From G965202665 sp965243835 (GTDB lineage Bacteria; Actinomycetota; Acidimicrobiia; Spongiisociales; Spongiisociaceae): a stretch of DNA of 64,000 bases. Below the pieces are notes generated by a model that was not told the origin of the DNA, ran no database searches, and saw only the letters and a program-made list of their open reading frames with translations. The translations under genes were made by a program, and so were the position numbers. How positions within the stretch are numbered: position 1 is the first letter of the stretch; every line of letters begins with the position of its first letter. The DNA is taken from positions 2,542,001-2,606,000 of the forward strand of contig OZ251578.1 in NCBI GenBank assembly GCA_965243835.1. The letters are read 5' to 3'. Of this stretch, positions 8,862 to 16,986 are shown piece after piece.

Positions 8862-9848
8862 ATGATTAAAGTGCGACTGTTCGCCGGGTTGCGGGAAACC
8901 GCCGGAACCGCCCAACTGGACATGGAAGGGGAAACCGTCGGGGCGGTGACGGCCGCGTTGGAATCCCGCTTCGGACCCGGGTTCGCCCGGCGGATGGAAA
9001 CGGCCCGGGTGTGGCGCAACGGGCGAGAAGCCGCCCCGGACGACCCGGTGGAAGACGGGGACGAGCTGGCCCTCATCCCCCCCGTCTCCGGGGGCACCGC
9101 CGCTTTCGGGGCCATGGCCGGTTCCGAACCGATGTTGTTGGCGGTGATCGTGTCCGGCCTGCTGGCGGCCAACTTCTTCGGTTCGGCGGCCCTGTTCGCG
9201 GCCGCCCTGGTGGCGGTTATGACGCTGTGGGCTTTGGACTTGTCCCGCACCGCCTCCGCCACCGGCCTGGCCATCGACCCCCATCCCCTGCTGGCCGCCC
9301 TGGTCATTTCGGTAGCCTCCTTCCGGTTCGAGTTGGCCGGGCTGGGAATCGGGGCCATGCTGTCGGTGGCGGCGGTGATGGCGTGGGCGATGGCGCGCCC
9401 CGCCGCCCGCGACCTCACTTCCCTGGCCTCCTCCGCCTTGGCCGCCCTCATCGTTTCCCTGGGAACCGGTTCCCTGTTGATCGCCCGCCTGTCCACCGGC
9501 GGCGATCGCAAAGTGGCCGGTTTCATCATCGTCGTAACCGCCGGAACGCTGGCCTCCAGCCTGGCCGCCCGTTGGGGAAACCGGGTCATCGACCCTTCCA
9601 TCGCGGTGGTGCCGTCGGCCTTGCCCGCCGCCCTGCTGGTGGCCTGGCTGGCCGACTTCAACCTGCTGGGATGGTTCTTCATCGGACTGCTGATGATCCC
9701 GGCCTTGATCGCCGGCCAGGGCATCGGATCCGCCTTCCGCACCGGCCTGGCCCACCCCACCTCCCCGGCGGGGGGCACCCTCCCGTTGCTGGACGGCCCG
9801 CTGGCCGCGGCGGGCCTGTTCGCCCCCCTGCTCTGGTTGCTTACTTAA
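8862..9848 (+). CDS. MoaD/ThiS-like domain fused to a polytopic membrane domain
   Basis: A 328-residue protein. Residues 1-77 match a MoaD-type ubiquitin-like sulfur carrier: opening IKVRLFAGLRETAG, ending DGDELALIPPVSGG with the Gly-Gly that is normally the very C-terminus and is adenylated or thiocarboxylated. Here the chain continues into about 250 residues with six or more hydrophobic helices, loosely recalling CdsA-like (phosphatidate cytidylyltransferase) membrane proteins. Fusion buries the reactive terminus unless a protease cuts after Gly-Gly. No moa or thi genes lie nearby. The two halves are plain to see; their joint role is unknown. Confidence 0.75.
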   Translation: MIKVRLFAGLRETAGTAQLDMEGETVGAVTAALESRFGPGFARRMETARVWRNGREAAPDDPVEDGDELALIPPVSGGTAAFGAMAGSEPMLLAVIVSGLLAANFFGSAALFAAALVAVMTLWALDLSRTASATGLAIDPHPLLAALVISVASFRFELAGLGIGAMLSVAAVMAWAMARPAARDLTSLASSALAALIVSLGTGSLLIARLSTGGDRKVAGFIIVVTAGTLASSLAARWGNRVIDPSIAVVPSALPAALLVAWLADFNLLGWFFIGLLMIPALIAGQGIGSAFRTGLAHPTSPAGGTLPLLDGPLAAAGLFAPLLWLLT

Positions 9849-9933
9849 GCCAAATCCGGCATCCCGTGTCCCCAAACGTCCCATGCCCGTCCCGCCCCCG
9901 CCGCCCAAGACCCGACCGGCCGGCCGATTTTTC

Positions 9934-9963
9934 TTGAAAATAAATACCGGGCCGGGTTAGCCT
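9934..9963 (+). promoter_or_regulatory. Candidate promoter of the M23 peptidase operon
   Basis: TTGAAA (9934-9939), 18 bp, then TAGCCT (9958-9963); ATG at 9973 begins about where transcription would start, so the mRNA is probably leaderless. The same TAGCCT box sits before pheA. Confidence 0.45.
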
Positions 9964-9972
9964 AAGCGGGTA

Positions 9973-11097
9973 ATGTCGAAGAAAGCCCGCGCCGGGGCGT
10001 CCGCCCTGCTCCTTATAATCGGGGTGGTGGCCGCCTCCGCCCCCTCCGATGCGGTGACCCAGGCCGAGGTGGACGAGGCCTGCGCCGTCTATCGGGAAGC
10101 CAAAGACCGCTTGGACGCGGCCACCGCCGCCCGCGACCTGGCCACCGCCCGCTACGTGGAACTGTACTCCGACTTGGAGCAAACCTCCTACCGGGAGGAG
10201 CAACTGACCGAACAGTTGCGGGAGCGGGACGCGCTGGTGGAAGTGCGGGAAAGCCAACTGGTGGAGCAGGCGGTGGAGTTGTATATGGCGGCCGGGGCCG
10301 ACCAGGGCCTGGAGGCTTCCCTGCTGGACGCCCGCTCCGCCGACGAGCTCATTCTCCGTCAGGAGTTTCTGGCCTCGGTCACCTCCCGCGGCCTGTCCGC
10401 CATCGACGACATACTGGCCTTGCAGACCCGCACCGAAGCCATGCGGGACGAGTTGGCGGCCAGCGCCGACCGCTTGGCGGTGTTGGAGGCGGAAGCGGGC
10501 GCGGTGGCGGAGGCCCTGTCCGCCGCCCAGCAGGAATCGTTGGCCGCCGCCTCCGAACTGAAAGGGGAATGCGAGCGCCTTTACTGGCAACGGCAACGGG
10601 AGTTGGCCCGGCAACGGGCGATAGAAGCGGCCCGGGCGGCCGCCCGGCGGGCGGGAGGGGCGGCCGGGGTTTCCGCCAACGTCACCCCCGGGTTCGTCTG
10701 CCCGATAAGCCCGGCCGCCTCCTCCTTCGTCAACGACTGGGGCAATCCCCGTTCCGGGGGGCGCACCCACAAGGGCAACGACCTGTTCGCCCCCATGGGG
10801 CAGCCCTTGTACGCGGTGGCCAACGGGACCATCACCCTCAGCAACGGAGGCTTGGGAGGGCTGGCCGTCTGGCTGTCCGCCGACCACGGGGTGGACTACT
10901 ACTACGCCCACCTGAGCGGATACGCGCCGGGGATCAGCCAGGGGACGAGGGTGGGGGCGGGGCAGACCATCGCCTACAACGGCGACAGCGGCAACGCCCG
11001 GGGCGGGGCCCCGCACCTTCATTTCCAAATGCATCCGGGGGGGCGGACCAGCAGACCGGTCAACCCTTACCCGACCCTGGTGCGGGCCTGCAGGTAA
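9973..11097 (+). CDS. M23 family (LytM-type) peptidoglycan peptidase with coiled coil
   Basis: A 374-residue exported protein. Signal peptide at about 1-27, then a long Ala/Glu/Arg-rich coiled coil (about 30-225), then a C-terminal LytM/M23 zinc peptidase domain. Zinc ligands are in place: HKGND near 265 (HxxxD) and HLHFQ near 348, with YYYAHLS between. The layout is that of EnvC/NlpD-type murein hydrolases or their activators, which act on peptide cross-links during daughter-cell separation. The gene heads a close run with the next gene, which starts 3 bp after its stop. Confidence 0.88.
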   Translation: MSKKARAGASALLLIIGVVAASAPSDAVTQAEVDEACAVYREAKDRLDAATAARDLATARYVELYSDLEQTSYREEQLTEQLRERDALVEVRESQLVEQAVELYMAAGADQGLEASLLDARSADELILRQEFLASVTSRGLSAIDDILALQTRTEAMRDELAASADRLAVLEAEAGAVAEALSAAQQESLAAASELKGECERLYWQRQRELARQRAIEAARAAARRAGGAAGVSANVTPGFVCPISPAASSFVNDWGNPRSGGRTHKGNDLFAPMGQPLYAVANGTITLSNGGLGGLAVWLSADHGVDYYYAHLSGYAPGISQGTRVGAGQTIAYNGDSGNARGGAPHLHFQMHPGGRTSRPVNPYPTLVRACR

Positions 11098-11100
11098 CCG

Positions 11101-12015
11101 GTGGGCGGCGGCCGGTCCGACGCGCCGGGTTTCCCCGACGCCCCCCCGGCGGCCGCCCCGTTCATCGGCCCCTTCGCCGACCCGTTTTTTCTGGAAACGA
11201 TCTGGGAGCGCACCGCCCGCCCCGGCCAGCGCCTGGTCGCGCTGGCGGACGACCGGGGAGGGATGAGCCTGGTCGAGGAGGAGGGGACGGCCTCCCTGGT
11301 GGGGCACGAAGACTTGGTGGACTACCGCTCTCCCCGGGGGGAAGTGGCCGGCCTGTTGGCCGACTACCTGCGGGGGCCGGGACGGGGGCGGCGGATACGG
11401 TTCGATTCCCTGCCCCGGGAGGCGGCCCTGGTTCTGGCGGCGGCCCTGGAGGAAGCCGGGGTGGCCCACGCCGTGTCCCCGCACACCACGGCGGCGGTGA
11501 TGCGCCTGCCCGACTCCTACGAGGACTACCTGTACGACTTGGGCAAAAAGCAACGTCACGAAACCCGGCGCAAACTGCGCCGCTTCCGGGACGGGCTGGG
11601 AACCCCCCGCCTGACCACCCATCACCGGCCGGGCCCGCACCTGGAACGGTTTTTCGAGTTGCACCGGATGGCCGACGGCGCCAAAGGTTCGTTCATGACC
11701 CCCCGCATGCAGGCCCTGTTCACCGACCTGCTGACCGGGGAGGGGTGGCGGCTGGACGCCCTGTCCGGGGAGGACGGGGAGATGGCGGCCGCCTCCTTCG
11801 GATACGCCGACCGGCAGGGGTATTACCTGTACAACTCGTCCTACGACCCGCAGTTGCGTGACGAGTCGCCGGGGGCGGCGCTGCTGGCTTTGCTGGTGGA
11901 GCGGGCCATCGGGGAGGGACGGGCGGTGTTCGACTTTCTGAAGGGGGACGAAACCTACAAGTACCGCATGGGGGCGCGGGCCCGCCCCCTCTATCTTATT
12001 GAAGGCGCAACGTAA
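11101..12015 (+). CDS. GNAT-fold acyltransferase of the BioF2-like/FemAB type
   Basis: A 304-residue protein starting with GTG 3 bp after the peptidase stop. The C-terminal half has the pattern of the BioF2-like (CelD/FemAB) acyltransferases: LGKKQRHETRRKLRRF near 146, FFELHRMADGAKGSFMT near 185, and a late DFLKGDETYKYRMGA near 280. These enzymes transfer amino-acyl or acyl groups to envelope or metabolite amines. Coupling to a murein peptidase hints at a cell-wall substrate, but this is inference only. Confidence 0.7.
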   Translation: MGGGRSDAPGFPDAPPAAAPFIGPFADPFFLETIWERTARPGQRLVALADDRGGMSLVEEEGTASLVGHEDLVDYRSPRGEVAGLLADYLRGPGRGRRIRFDSLPREAALVLAAALEEAGVAHAVSPHTTAAVMRLPDSYEDYLYDLGKKQRHETRRKLRRFRDGLGTPRLTTHHRPGPHLERFFELHRMADGAKGSFMTPRMQALFTDLLTGEGWRLDALSGEDGEMAAASFGYADRQGYYLYNSSYDPQLRDESPGAALLALLVERAIGEGRAVFDFLKGDETYKYRMGARARPLYLIEGAT

Positions 12016-12087
12016 GCCCGCAACCCCGCCGGCCCGCAAGCGCATTAAGCCGGACAGCGGGGCGGCGGGCGCGTAAAGTTTCGGGAT

Positions 12088-13335
12088 ATGGGCGGAACGA
12101 ACGGCAACGGCGCCATCCGGCGGGTGGCTTTTCTGTCCATGCACACCTCCCCTCTGGATCAGCCGGGGACGGGGGAAGCGGGGGGGATGAACGTCTATAT
12201 GAACGATCTGGCGGGGGCTTTGGCCGGCCGGGGGGTGGAAACCACCGTGTTCACCCGGCGCAACGACCCTTCTCCGCCGGAGACGACCCGCACCGCGGGC
12301 GGATACCGGGTTTCCCTCGTCGATGCCGGGCCGCCCCGCCCCGCCCCGGCGGCCGCCCTGGCGGAGTGGGTGGGGGACTACGCCGGACAGGTGATCGACC
12401 GGATGCGGGAGGAGGGGGGCTACGACCTGGTACACAGCCACTACTGGCTGTCGGGCTGGGCGGGACGGATGGTGAAGCAGTCCCTGGGCCTGCCGCTGGC
12501 CAACTCGTTTCACACTTTGGGGCGGGTGAAGGACGCCGCCCGCCGCCCCGGCCAGCCCCCCGAACCGCTGAGCCGCATCGCCGCCGAAAATGAGGTGATC
12601 GCCGCCGCCGACTGCGTGATCGTGTCCAGCGAATACGAAGCCGACGAGCTGATCGGGCATTACCGGGCCGACCCGGGGCGGGTGTGCATCAACCCGCCGG
12701 GCATCGACCTGCGCCTGTTCCGGCCCGGCGACCGGGCGGCGGCCCGCCGCAAGTTGGGAATGGGGGACGAACCGCTCATCCTGTTCGCCGGGCGCATCCA
12801 GCCGTTGAAGGGGGCGGATGTGGCGGTGCGGGCTTTGGCGACGGTTCGGGAAAGCCTGCCCGGGGCGAGGCTGGCCCTGGTGGGCGGGCCGAGCGGCCCG
12901 GACGGGGAGGCGGAACTGGCCGCAGTGCGCCGGGAGGCGGCGCTGTTGGGCGCGGAGGGGGCGGTGACTTTTTACGGCCCCCGCCCGCATCGGGAAATGC
13001 CCCTGTTCTATCAGGCGGCGGATGCGCTGGCGGCGCCGTCCCGCAGCGAGTCGTTCTGCCTGGTGGCGGTGGAGAGTCAGGCGTGCGGGACGCCGGTGGC
13101 GGCCGCCAATGTGGGCGGGTTGCGCTACGTGGTGTCCGACCGGCACTCGGGGATTTTGGTGGACGGGTGGGAAGCGGCCGACTACGGGCGGGCCCTGCTT
13201 TCCATCTTGCGTTCCCCCGCCCGGCGGGAGGAACTGTCGGCGGGGGCGACGGCCAACGCGGAGCGGTTCGGATGGGGGCTGTCCACCGAACGGCTGCTGG
13301 AATTGTACAAGGGGATCATGGATGGCGCGCGCTGA
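12088..13335 (+). CDS. mshA: D-inositol-3-phosphate glycosyltransferase (mycothiol biosynthesis)
   Basis: A 415-residue GT4 glycosyltransferase (GT-B fold) that makes GlcNAc-inositol-phosphate from UDP-GlcNAc and inositol-3-phosphate, the first step to mycothiol. The N-terminal domain has LSMHTSPLDQPGTGEAGGMN and the VHSHYWLSG segment typical of MshA; the C-terminal domain has FAGRIQPLKG and PSRSESFCLVAVESQACGTP, the nucleotide-sugar site with the ExxxxxxxE pair. The following YbjN-like gene overlaps its stop, the arrangement known from mycobacteria, which supports mshA over another GT4. Confidence 0.92.
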   Translation: MGGTNGNGAIRRVAFLSMHTSPLDQPGTGEAGGMNVYMNDLAGALAGRGVETTVFTRRNDPSPPETTRTAGGYRVSLVDAGPPRPAPAAALAEWVGDYAGQVIDRMREEGGYDLVHSHYWLSGWAGRMVKQSLGLPLANSFHTLGRVKDAARRPGQPPEPLSRIAAENEVIAAADCVIVSSEYEADELIGHYRADPGRVCINPPGIDLRLFRPGDRAAARRKLGMGDEPLILFAGRIQPLKGADVAVRALATVRESLPGARLALVGGPSGPDGEAELAAVRREAALLGAEGAVTFYGPRPHREMPLFYQAADALAAPSRSESFCLVAVESQACGTPVAAANVGGLRYVVSDRHSGILVDGWEAADYGRALLSILRSPARREELSAGATANAERFGWGLSTERLLELYKGIMDGAR

Positions 13336-13753
13336 CCGGGCCGGGTTGACCGAACGGCTGGGCGTCATTTTCACCGCCTGGGCGGAGGACCCGGACAGCG
13401 ATGTGGAGGCCGCCGAACTGGTGGACGGGAAGTGGGCGGTGCGGATGGCCCAGCACACCCGGGACTGCACCACCGTGTGGGTGACCCCCGGGGAGAGGAC
13501 GGCTTCGTTTGAGGCCTACGTGTCGCCGCCCCCGCCCCGCAACCGGGAGGAGGTGTTCCGCCTGCTCCTGTTCCGCAATCTCTCCGCCTGGCGGGTTCAT
13601 TTTGCGGTGGACCGGGCGGGCGAGATTTACCTGCGGGGCAAACTGGAGGCGGAGCGGGCCGACGAGGAGGCGCTGCAATACGTGTTCGCCGAGATTTACC
13701 AACTGGTGGACCTGACCTTCCGCCTGATCATCCAAACCGGCTTCGTCCGGTGA
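13322..13753 (+). CDS. YbjN-like protein downstream of mshA
   Basis: A 143-residue soluble protein starting at ATG 13322, 14 bp inside mshA in another frame. It has the alpha/beta pattern of YbjN-domain (type III secretion chaperone-like) proteins, with WAVRMAQHTRDCTTVWVTPG near 40-60 and a C-terminal helical end. The same gene pair occurs in many actinobacteria; no enzymatic role is known. Translation is probably coupled to mshA. Confidence 0.75.
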   Translation: MARADRAGLTERLGVIFTAWAEDPDSDVEAAELVDGKWAVRMAQHTRDCTTVWVTPGERTASFEAYVSPPPPRNREEVFRLLLFRNLSAWRVHFAVDRAGEIYLRGKLEAERADEEALQYVFAEIYQLVDLTFRLIIQTGFVR

Positions 13754-14081
13754 CGGGCCAGGCGGGCCGGGGACTTAGGGGGTTGGGCGAGGGCGCGAAA
13801 AATATCTTTCCAAACTTGTCTACAAGAGGTGTGCACAAACCGGGTGGAAAACGTGGATAACTGCCTAAAACCTTTTATTTAGCCAAAGATAATAGAGTTT
13901 AGAAGGAGTTTAGAGCGGTTTTACATAAAATTTCAGATAGGCTATGGTGTAATTAAAGCAAGCCCGAGGTGCCTGCGAGCGGTCCAATCCGTCAGGGGAA
14001 GTGCGGACAAAACCGAACAAGGGTTCCTCGGGCTTTGCCTTTATGCCCTTGCGTCGGGTTGCGGCCTGTAGTTTGGAGATT
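13754..14081. other. Intergenic stretch with AT-rich segment and hairpin
   Basis: 328 bp without a gene. The first half is unusually AT-rich for the window and holds GTGGATAA (13853-13860), one strand of a near DnaA box, among several short T/A runs. The second half holds the long inverted repeat listed separately. I see no second convincing DnaA box and no dnaA or dnaN, so I do not call an origin. Confidence 0.5.
13958..14038 (+). ncRNA. Candidate structured leader RNA before the SAM hydrolase gene
   Basis: 13958-13969 (GCAAGCCCGAGG) pairs with 14026-14038 (CCTCGGGCTTTGC, one bulge), closing about 56 bases that can form inner stems such as GTCC with GGAC. It ends 43 bp before the ATG at 14082. 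The downstream enzyme uses S-adenosylmethionine, so a SAM/SAH-sensing leader is conceivable, but I cannot match a known riboswitch consensus. Confidence 0.35.
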
Positions 14082-14912
14082 ATGACCGAATACCCGCCCC
14101 ACCGCCCCATCACCTTCCTGTCCGACTTCGGCTCCGACGACGAGTTCGCGGGGGTGGTGCGCGGGGTGATCGCCACCATCGCCCCCCATTGCCGGATAAT
14201 CGACTTGCACCATCGGATACCGGCCGGCAACGTGCGTGCCGGGGCGCTGGCGTTGTTGCGGGCCATCCAATACATGCCGCCCGGAGTGGCGTTGGCGGTA
14301 GTGGACCCGGGGGTGGGAACCGGGCGCCGGGCGGTGGCTTTGGAAACGGAGTGGGGGCACCTGGTGGGCCCGGACAACGGCCTGCTCTCCCCGGCGGCGG
14401 CCCTGACAGGCGGGGTAACCGCCGCTCATTCCATCGAAAACCCGGAGGTGATGCTGCCCGCGCGGGGAGCGACCTTCGAGGGCCGGGACCGGTTCGCCCC
14501 GGCGGCGGCGGTGCTGGCCTCCGGGGAGGCGACGTTGGCGGATTTGGGCCCGGCGGCGGACATGCATTCCCTGGTTCCCCTGTTGCTCCCCTTGGCCGAA
14601 GTGGAGGAGGGCCGGGTGACGGGCCAAGCGTGGTGGGTGGACGGGTTCGGAAACGTGCAGACCAACATCTCCCCCGAGAACCTGGCCGAAGCGGGCATCG
14701 CCCCCCAAAGCGGGAGCGAACTGACGGTGCGGATCGGAGCCGCCGAACACCAGGTCCCCTGGGCGACGGCCTACGGCGAGGTCCCCGCCGGCCGCCCGCT
14801 GGCGCACGTGGATTCCTCCGGCCTGATAGCCCTAGCCGTCCGCGGCGACCGCGCCGACCGCCATTTCAACCTCCAAGAAAAAACCACCCTCACCCTCACC
14901 CGGGAGGAATAG
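14082..14912 (+). CDS. SAM hydroxide adenosyltransferase family protein (DUF62)
   Basis: A 276-residue protein of the family that includes SAM hydrolases and the fluorinase/chlorinase enzymes; members attack C5' of S-adenosylmethionine to give adenosine or a 5'-substituted adenosine plus methionine. The N-terminal strand ITFLSDFGSDDEFAG and the VVDPGVGTGRR motif are clear, supplying the Asp and Arg of the hydrolase triad at the expected 7-residue spacing. The usual TFHGRD motif reads TFEGRD here, replacing the triad His with Glu. A GTG at 14001 in frame would overlap the leader hairpin; ATG 14082 is preferred. Confidence 0.85.
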   Translation: MTEYPPHRPITFLSDFGSDDEFAGVVRGVIATIAPHCRIIDLHHRIPAGNVRAGALALLRAIQYMPPGVALAVVDPGVGTGRRAVALETEWGHLVGPDNGLLSPAAALTGGVTAAHSIENPEVMLPARGATFEGRDRFAPAAAVLASGEATLADLGPAADMHSLVPLLLPLAEVEEGRVTGQAWWVDGFGNVQTNISPENLAEAGIAPQSGSELTVRIGAAEHQVPWATAYGEVPAGRPLAHVDSSGLIALAVRGDRADRHFNLQEKTTLTLTREE

Positions 14913-14933
14913 CCTACGGCCGACCCGTGATAC

Positions 14934-14965
14934 AATGCTCTTGTCTCGTCACGAGCATTCTTTTA
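14934..14965 (+). terminator. Terminator of the DUF62 gene
   Basis: AATGCTC (14934-14940) pairs with GAGCATT (14953-14959) across a 12-base loop, followed by CTTTTACTTT. It lies between convergent genes. Confidence 0.6.
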
Positions 14966-14967
14966 CT

Positions 14968-15855
14968 TTAACGGCTGTCGCTCTCTTCGTCATCTGGATC
15001 CGGCTGAATGGCAACTGCGATCCCTTTCAACAGATTATCGCTAAGCCCACTATCTTTAGCTGCGATTGTAGTTTTCAAGCGCAATGCCTTAGTCTCGTAC
15101 TCCTTTTCTGTTTTTTCCGCGCGACGCAAGGACGTACGTAAAGTAAACAGAGCAACACCAAGTATCGTGAGGGTTCCTGCACGTGTCTCCAGGAAATTTA
15201 CAAAAGAATCGATTGCTCTTGCATCAACCAGAGAACTTTCGGCACGAATGAGTGAAACTACCTCTGGTGTGATAGTTATTAGAAACACTATACCCGTCAA
15301 AACCCAAAAGCCTTTCCACAAGTTCCGGTATCTAGTGGAAATACGTTCCCTAGCACCCTCATAATAATCACTAACGGCGACCTCGGCAAGCCCAACAACT
15401 ATCTCATCGATGACAACTAACTTTGTTTCAATATCCTTAGCCAAAGTTACCCATTGCTTAGCATAAGTATCTATACGCTCATGCTCAATTCTATCTTTAG
15501 TTATAAATTTTTTAAGATAATCGATTTCTTTTCTAAGACCTCTCAAGCTTTCTTTGCCATCGCTACTACGGACAAACGCCACTACATCCCTGGCTGTACT
15601 GATTTCTCCTATCGCCCCTTCAAGATCACCCAACCGTACAGATAATGCGTTAATCATTTCTTGCACAGCCTCAGACCATTGTTCATCAGCGTATAACGCC
15701 TTATCAAGCTCGCTCACGGCCTCCTTAGCCCACCTTTGGGCTTTACTGGCCAGATCCCTCAAGCCTTCCAACTTATTACGTAGCGCATCTAGCTGTTTGG
15801 TATCAGACGGTGCGTCTGTTGCTTGCCTAACCGTAGTTTTCCTTTTTACTATCAT
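14968..15855 (-). CDS. Hypothetical two-helix membrane protein with coiled coil
   Basis: A 295-residue protein of no family I know. Residues 1-150 are charged and helical (several heptad-like stretches such as LRNKLEGLRDLASKAQRWAK); two membrane helices follow near 180-203 and 225-245; the tail is charged and ends in an acidic DPDDEESDSR. TAGGAGG stands upstream of the ATG. The gene is distinctly AT-rich like the helicase pair, while its flanks are GC-rich, which points to transfer. Membrane-tethered coiled-coil orphans are frequent in defence and conflict loci, but nothing specific supports that here. Confidence 0.65.
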   Translation of the reverse strand: MIVKRKTTVRQATDAPSDTKQLDALRNKLEGLRDLASKAQRWAKEAVSELDKALYADEQWSEAVQEMINALSVRLGDLEGAIGEISTARDVVAFVRSSDGKESLRGLRKEIDYLKKFITKDRIEHERIDTYAKQWVTLAKDIETKLVVIDEIVVGLAEVAVSDYYEGARERISTRYRNLWKGFWVLTGIVFLITITPEVVSLIRAESSLVDARAIDSFVNFLETRAGTLTILGVALFTLRTSLRRAEKTEKEYETKALRLKTTIAAKDSGLSDNLLKGIAVAIQPDPDDEESDSR

Positions 15856-15939
15856 TGTTTTTTCCTCCTACTAAAATAGTAATGTACCTATTATCACCTG
15901 CCGGGGGTGGGAAGCCGGACGGGCCCTAGGCAGTTAGTG

Positions 15940-16701
15940 TTAGTCCTGCTTTTTCCGGTCGCTCAAGTCCGTTCCGCTCATTGCTCCGCCGCTACCGTGC
16001 CCCCGCGTCCATCCTTTTCGCAGAATCTCAAAAATGATATCGTACACAGTAGAAGCGATGGTCTTATTCACAGGAACATGCCGTACTATGTTCTGCGGCA
16101 TTAAATCATTCCTGCCCCCAGAGTAAATGATCACCATGTCCTTCTGAACGACCAACATGTTATCCTCTCCTAAAGCAAATCGTTCCATCCACCGGAGGTT
16201 CACTTCTACCTGTAATAGAGAATCCAGAGAATCTAAGAAAGAAGCCTCCACCAAGTCTCCCACAGTCACGCAAAAACTGCGGGAGTCGCTGATAGTAATT
16301 TGCGGCACGCCCCTATCACCCACCAGGTAGTTCTTCTTAGGCGGAATCGGCCCTATCAAGACCAGCTCGACACGCTCGCCTCCCTCCTTGCGGAAGGCAA
16401 CTATCATAACGGGAAGATACTTGCCACCTACTTTACCGAAATCGATAACCTTAACACCAGGAACCATCACTTTTGTCCTTTCCCGCCGGGTCATCTCCTC
16501 CCGACGATGCTCTAATGTCCAATTACCACAGCACCCAGGGTATCCATCGGCGGAGACCAAGGCGGTCTGCGCCCGATCCGCCAACGTCTTCATCCTCCGC
16601 CTCGCGTAGATCTCCCCGGATAGTCCGAAGAAACTGGGGTCACCGCCTCTCGCCACCGGGCTAAGTCTGTCCGCATAGCCCCCTCCGACGCCATCATTCA
16701 C
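15940..16701 (-). CDS. Hypothetical protein
   Basis: Reads as a 253-residue protein if started at GTG 16701, which overlaps the end of the decayed small gene upstream; the open frame continues further upstream but there it runs over that other gene. The centre (KVIDFGKVGGKYLPVMIVAF near 95, LVLIGPIPP, later LLQVEVNLRWMERFALGEDN) looks like an alpha/beta soluble protein. A start at ATG 16497 (MTRRERTKV) is possible. No family recognised. It appears to be the second gene of a short transcription unit whose promoter lies at 16924-16952. Confidence 0.5.
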   Translation of the reverse strand: MNDGVGGGYADRLSPVARGGDPSFFGLSGEIYARRRMKTLADRAQTALVSADGYPGCCGNWTLEHRREEMTRRERTKVMVPGVKVIDFGKVGGKYLPVMIVAFRKEGGERVELVLIGPIPPKKNYLVGDRGVPQITISDSRSFCVTVGDLVEASFLDSLDSLLQVEVNLRWMERFALGEDNMLVVQKDMVIIYSGGRNDLMPQNIVRHVPVNKTIASTVYDIIFEILRKGWTRGHGSGGAMSGTDLSDRKKQD

Positions 16702-16868
16702 CTCCCCCATCATCATCGTCGCCATTGTCGGGGCCTTCGGGGAGCAACGCCGCGTAGTTGGCTTCCGAAACCCCGGCGGCCTTCTACGCCAGACATGCAA
16801 CCTCCAACTCCATCGGGTCGAACCGGGGTCGATGGCCAGGCCGAGCTTGGTGGCTTTCTTCCTATCAT
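16694..16868 (-). pseudogene. Decayed small acidic protein gene
   Basis: From ATG 16868 (AAGGGGGA upstream) the reading must change frame twice and pass one stop to give a coherent small protein: RKKATKLGLAIDPG, then MELEVACLA, a TAG codon, then KAAGVSEANYAALLPEGPDN and an Asp/Gly/Glu end at the stop 16694-16696. The pieces make sense only together, so I read this as a recently broken gene of about 55 codons, or as sequencing errors. Confidence 0.5.
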
Positions 16869-16923
16869 TGTCTTTCCCCCTTGCTAAAGGTAACGTCCCT
16901 ATTGTAGTTACAAACATGTAGGT

Positions 16924-16952
16924 AGTATATCGTATCAGACGTGATGCGTCAA
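16924..16952 (-). promoter_or_regulatory. Promoter of the decayed gene and 15940-16701
   Basis: On the minus strand TTGACG (16947-16952), 17 bp, TATACT (16924-16929); about 50 bp of leader before ATG 16868. Confidence 0.6.
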
Positions 16953-16986
16953 ACCGGGTATCCGTCATACACAGGCATCAGCCCAT

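Noticed and set aside
9841..13473. A 1,210-codon minus-strand open frame
   Set aside because: It lies opposite four well-supported genes (M23, GNAT, mshA, YbjN) and has low-complexity content.
13790..13960. Replication origin
   Set aside because: Only one near DnaA box (GTGGATAA) and no dnaA, dnaN or gidA-type neighbours.
13958..14038. Small SRP RNA (4.5S)
   Set aside because: The inner sequence lacks the conserved GGAA-loop domain with its symmetric internal loop.
15940..16968. A single 342-residue protein starting at 16968
   Set aside because: Its first about 90 codons run through a differently framed small gene and the promoter region; GTG 16701 is more sensible.
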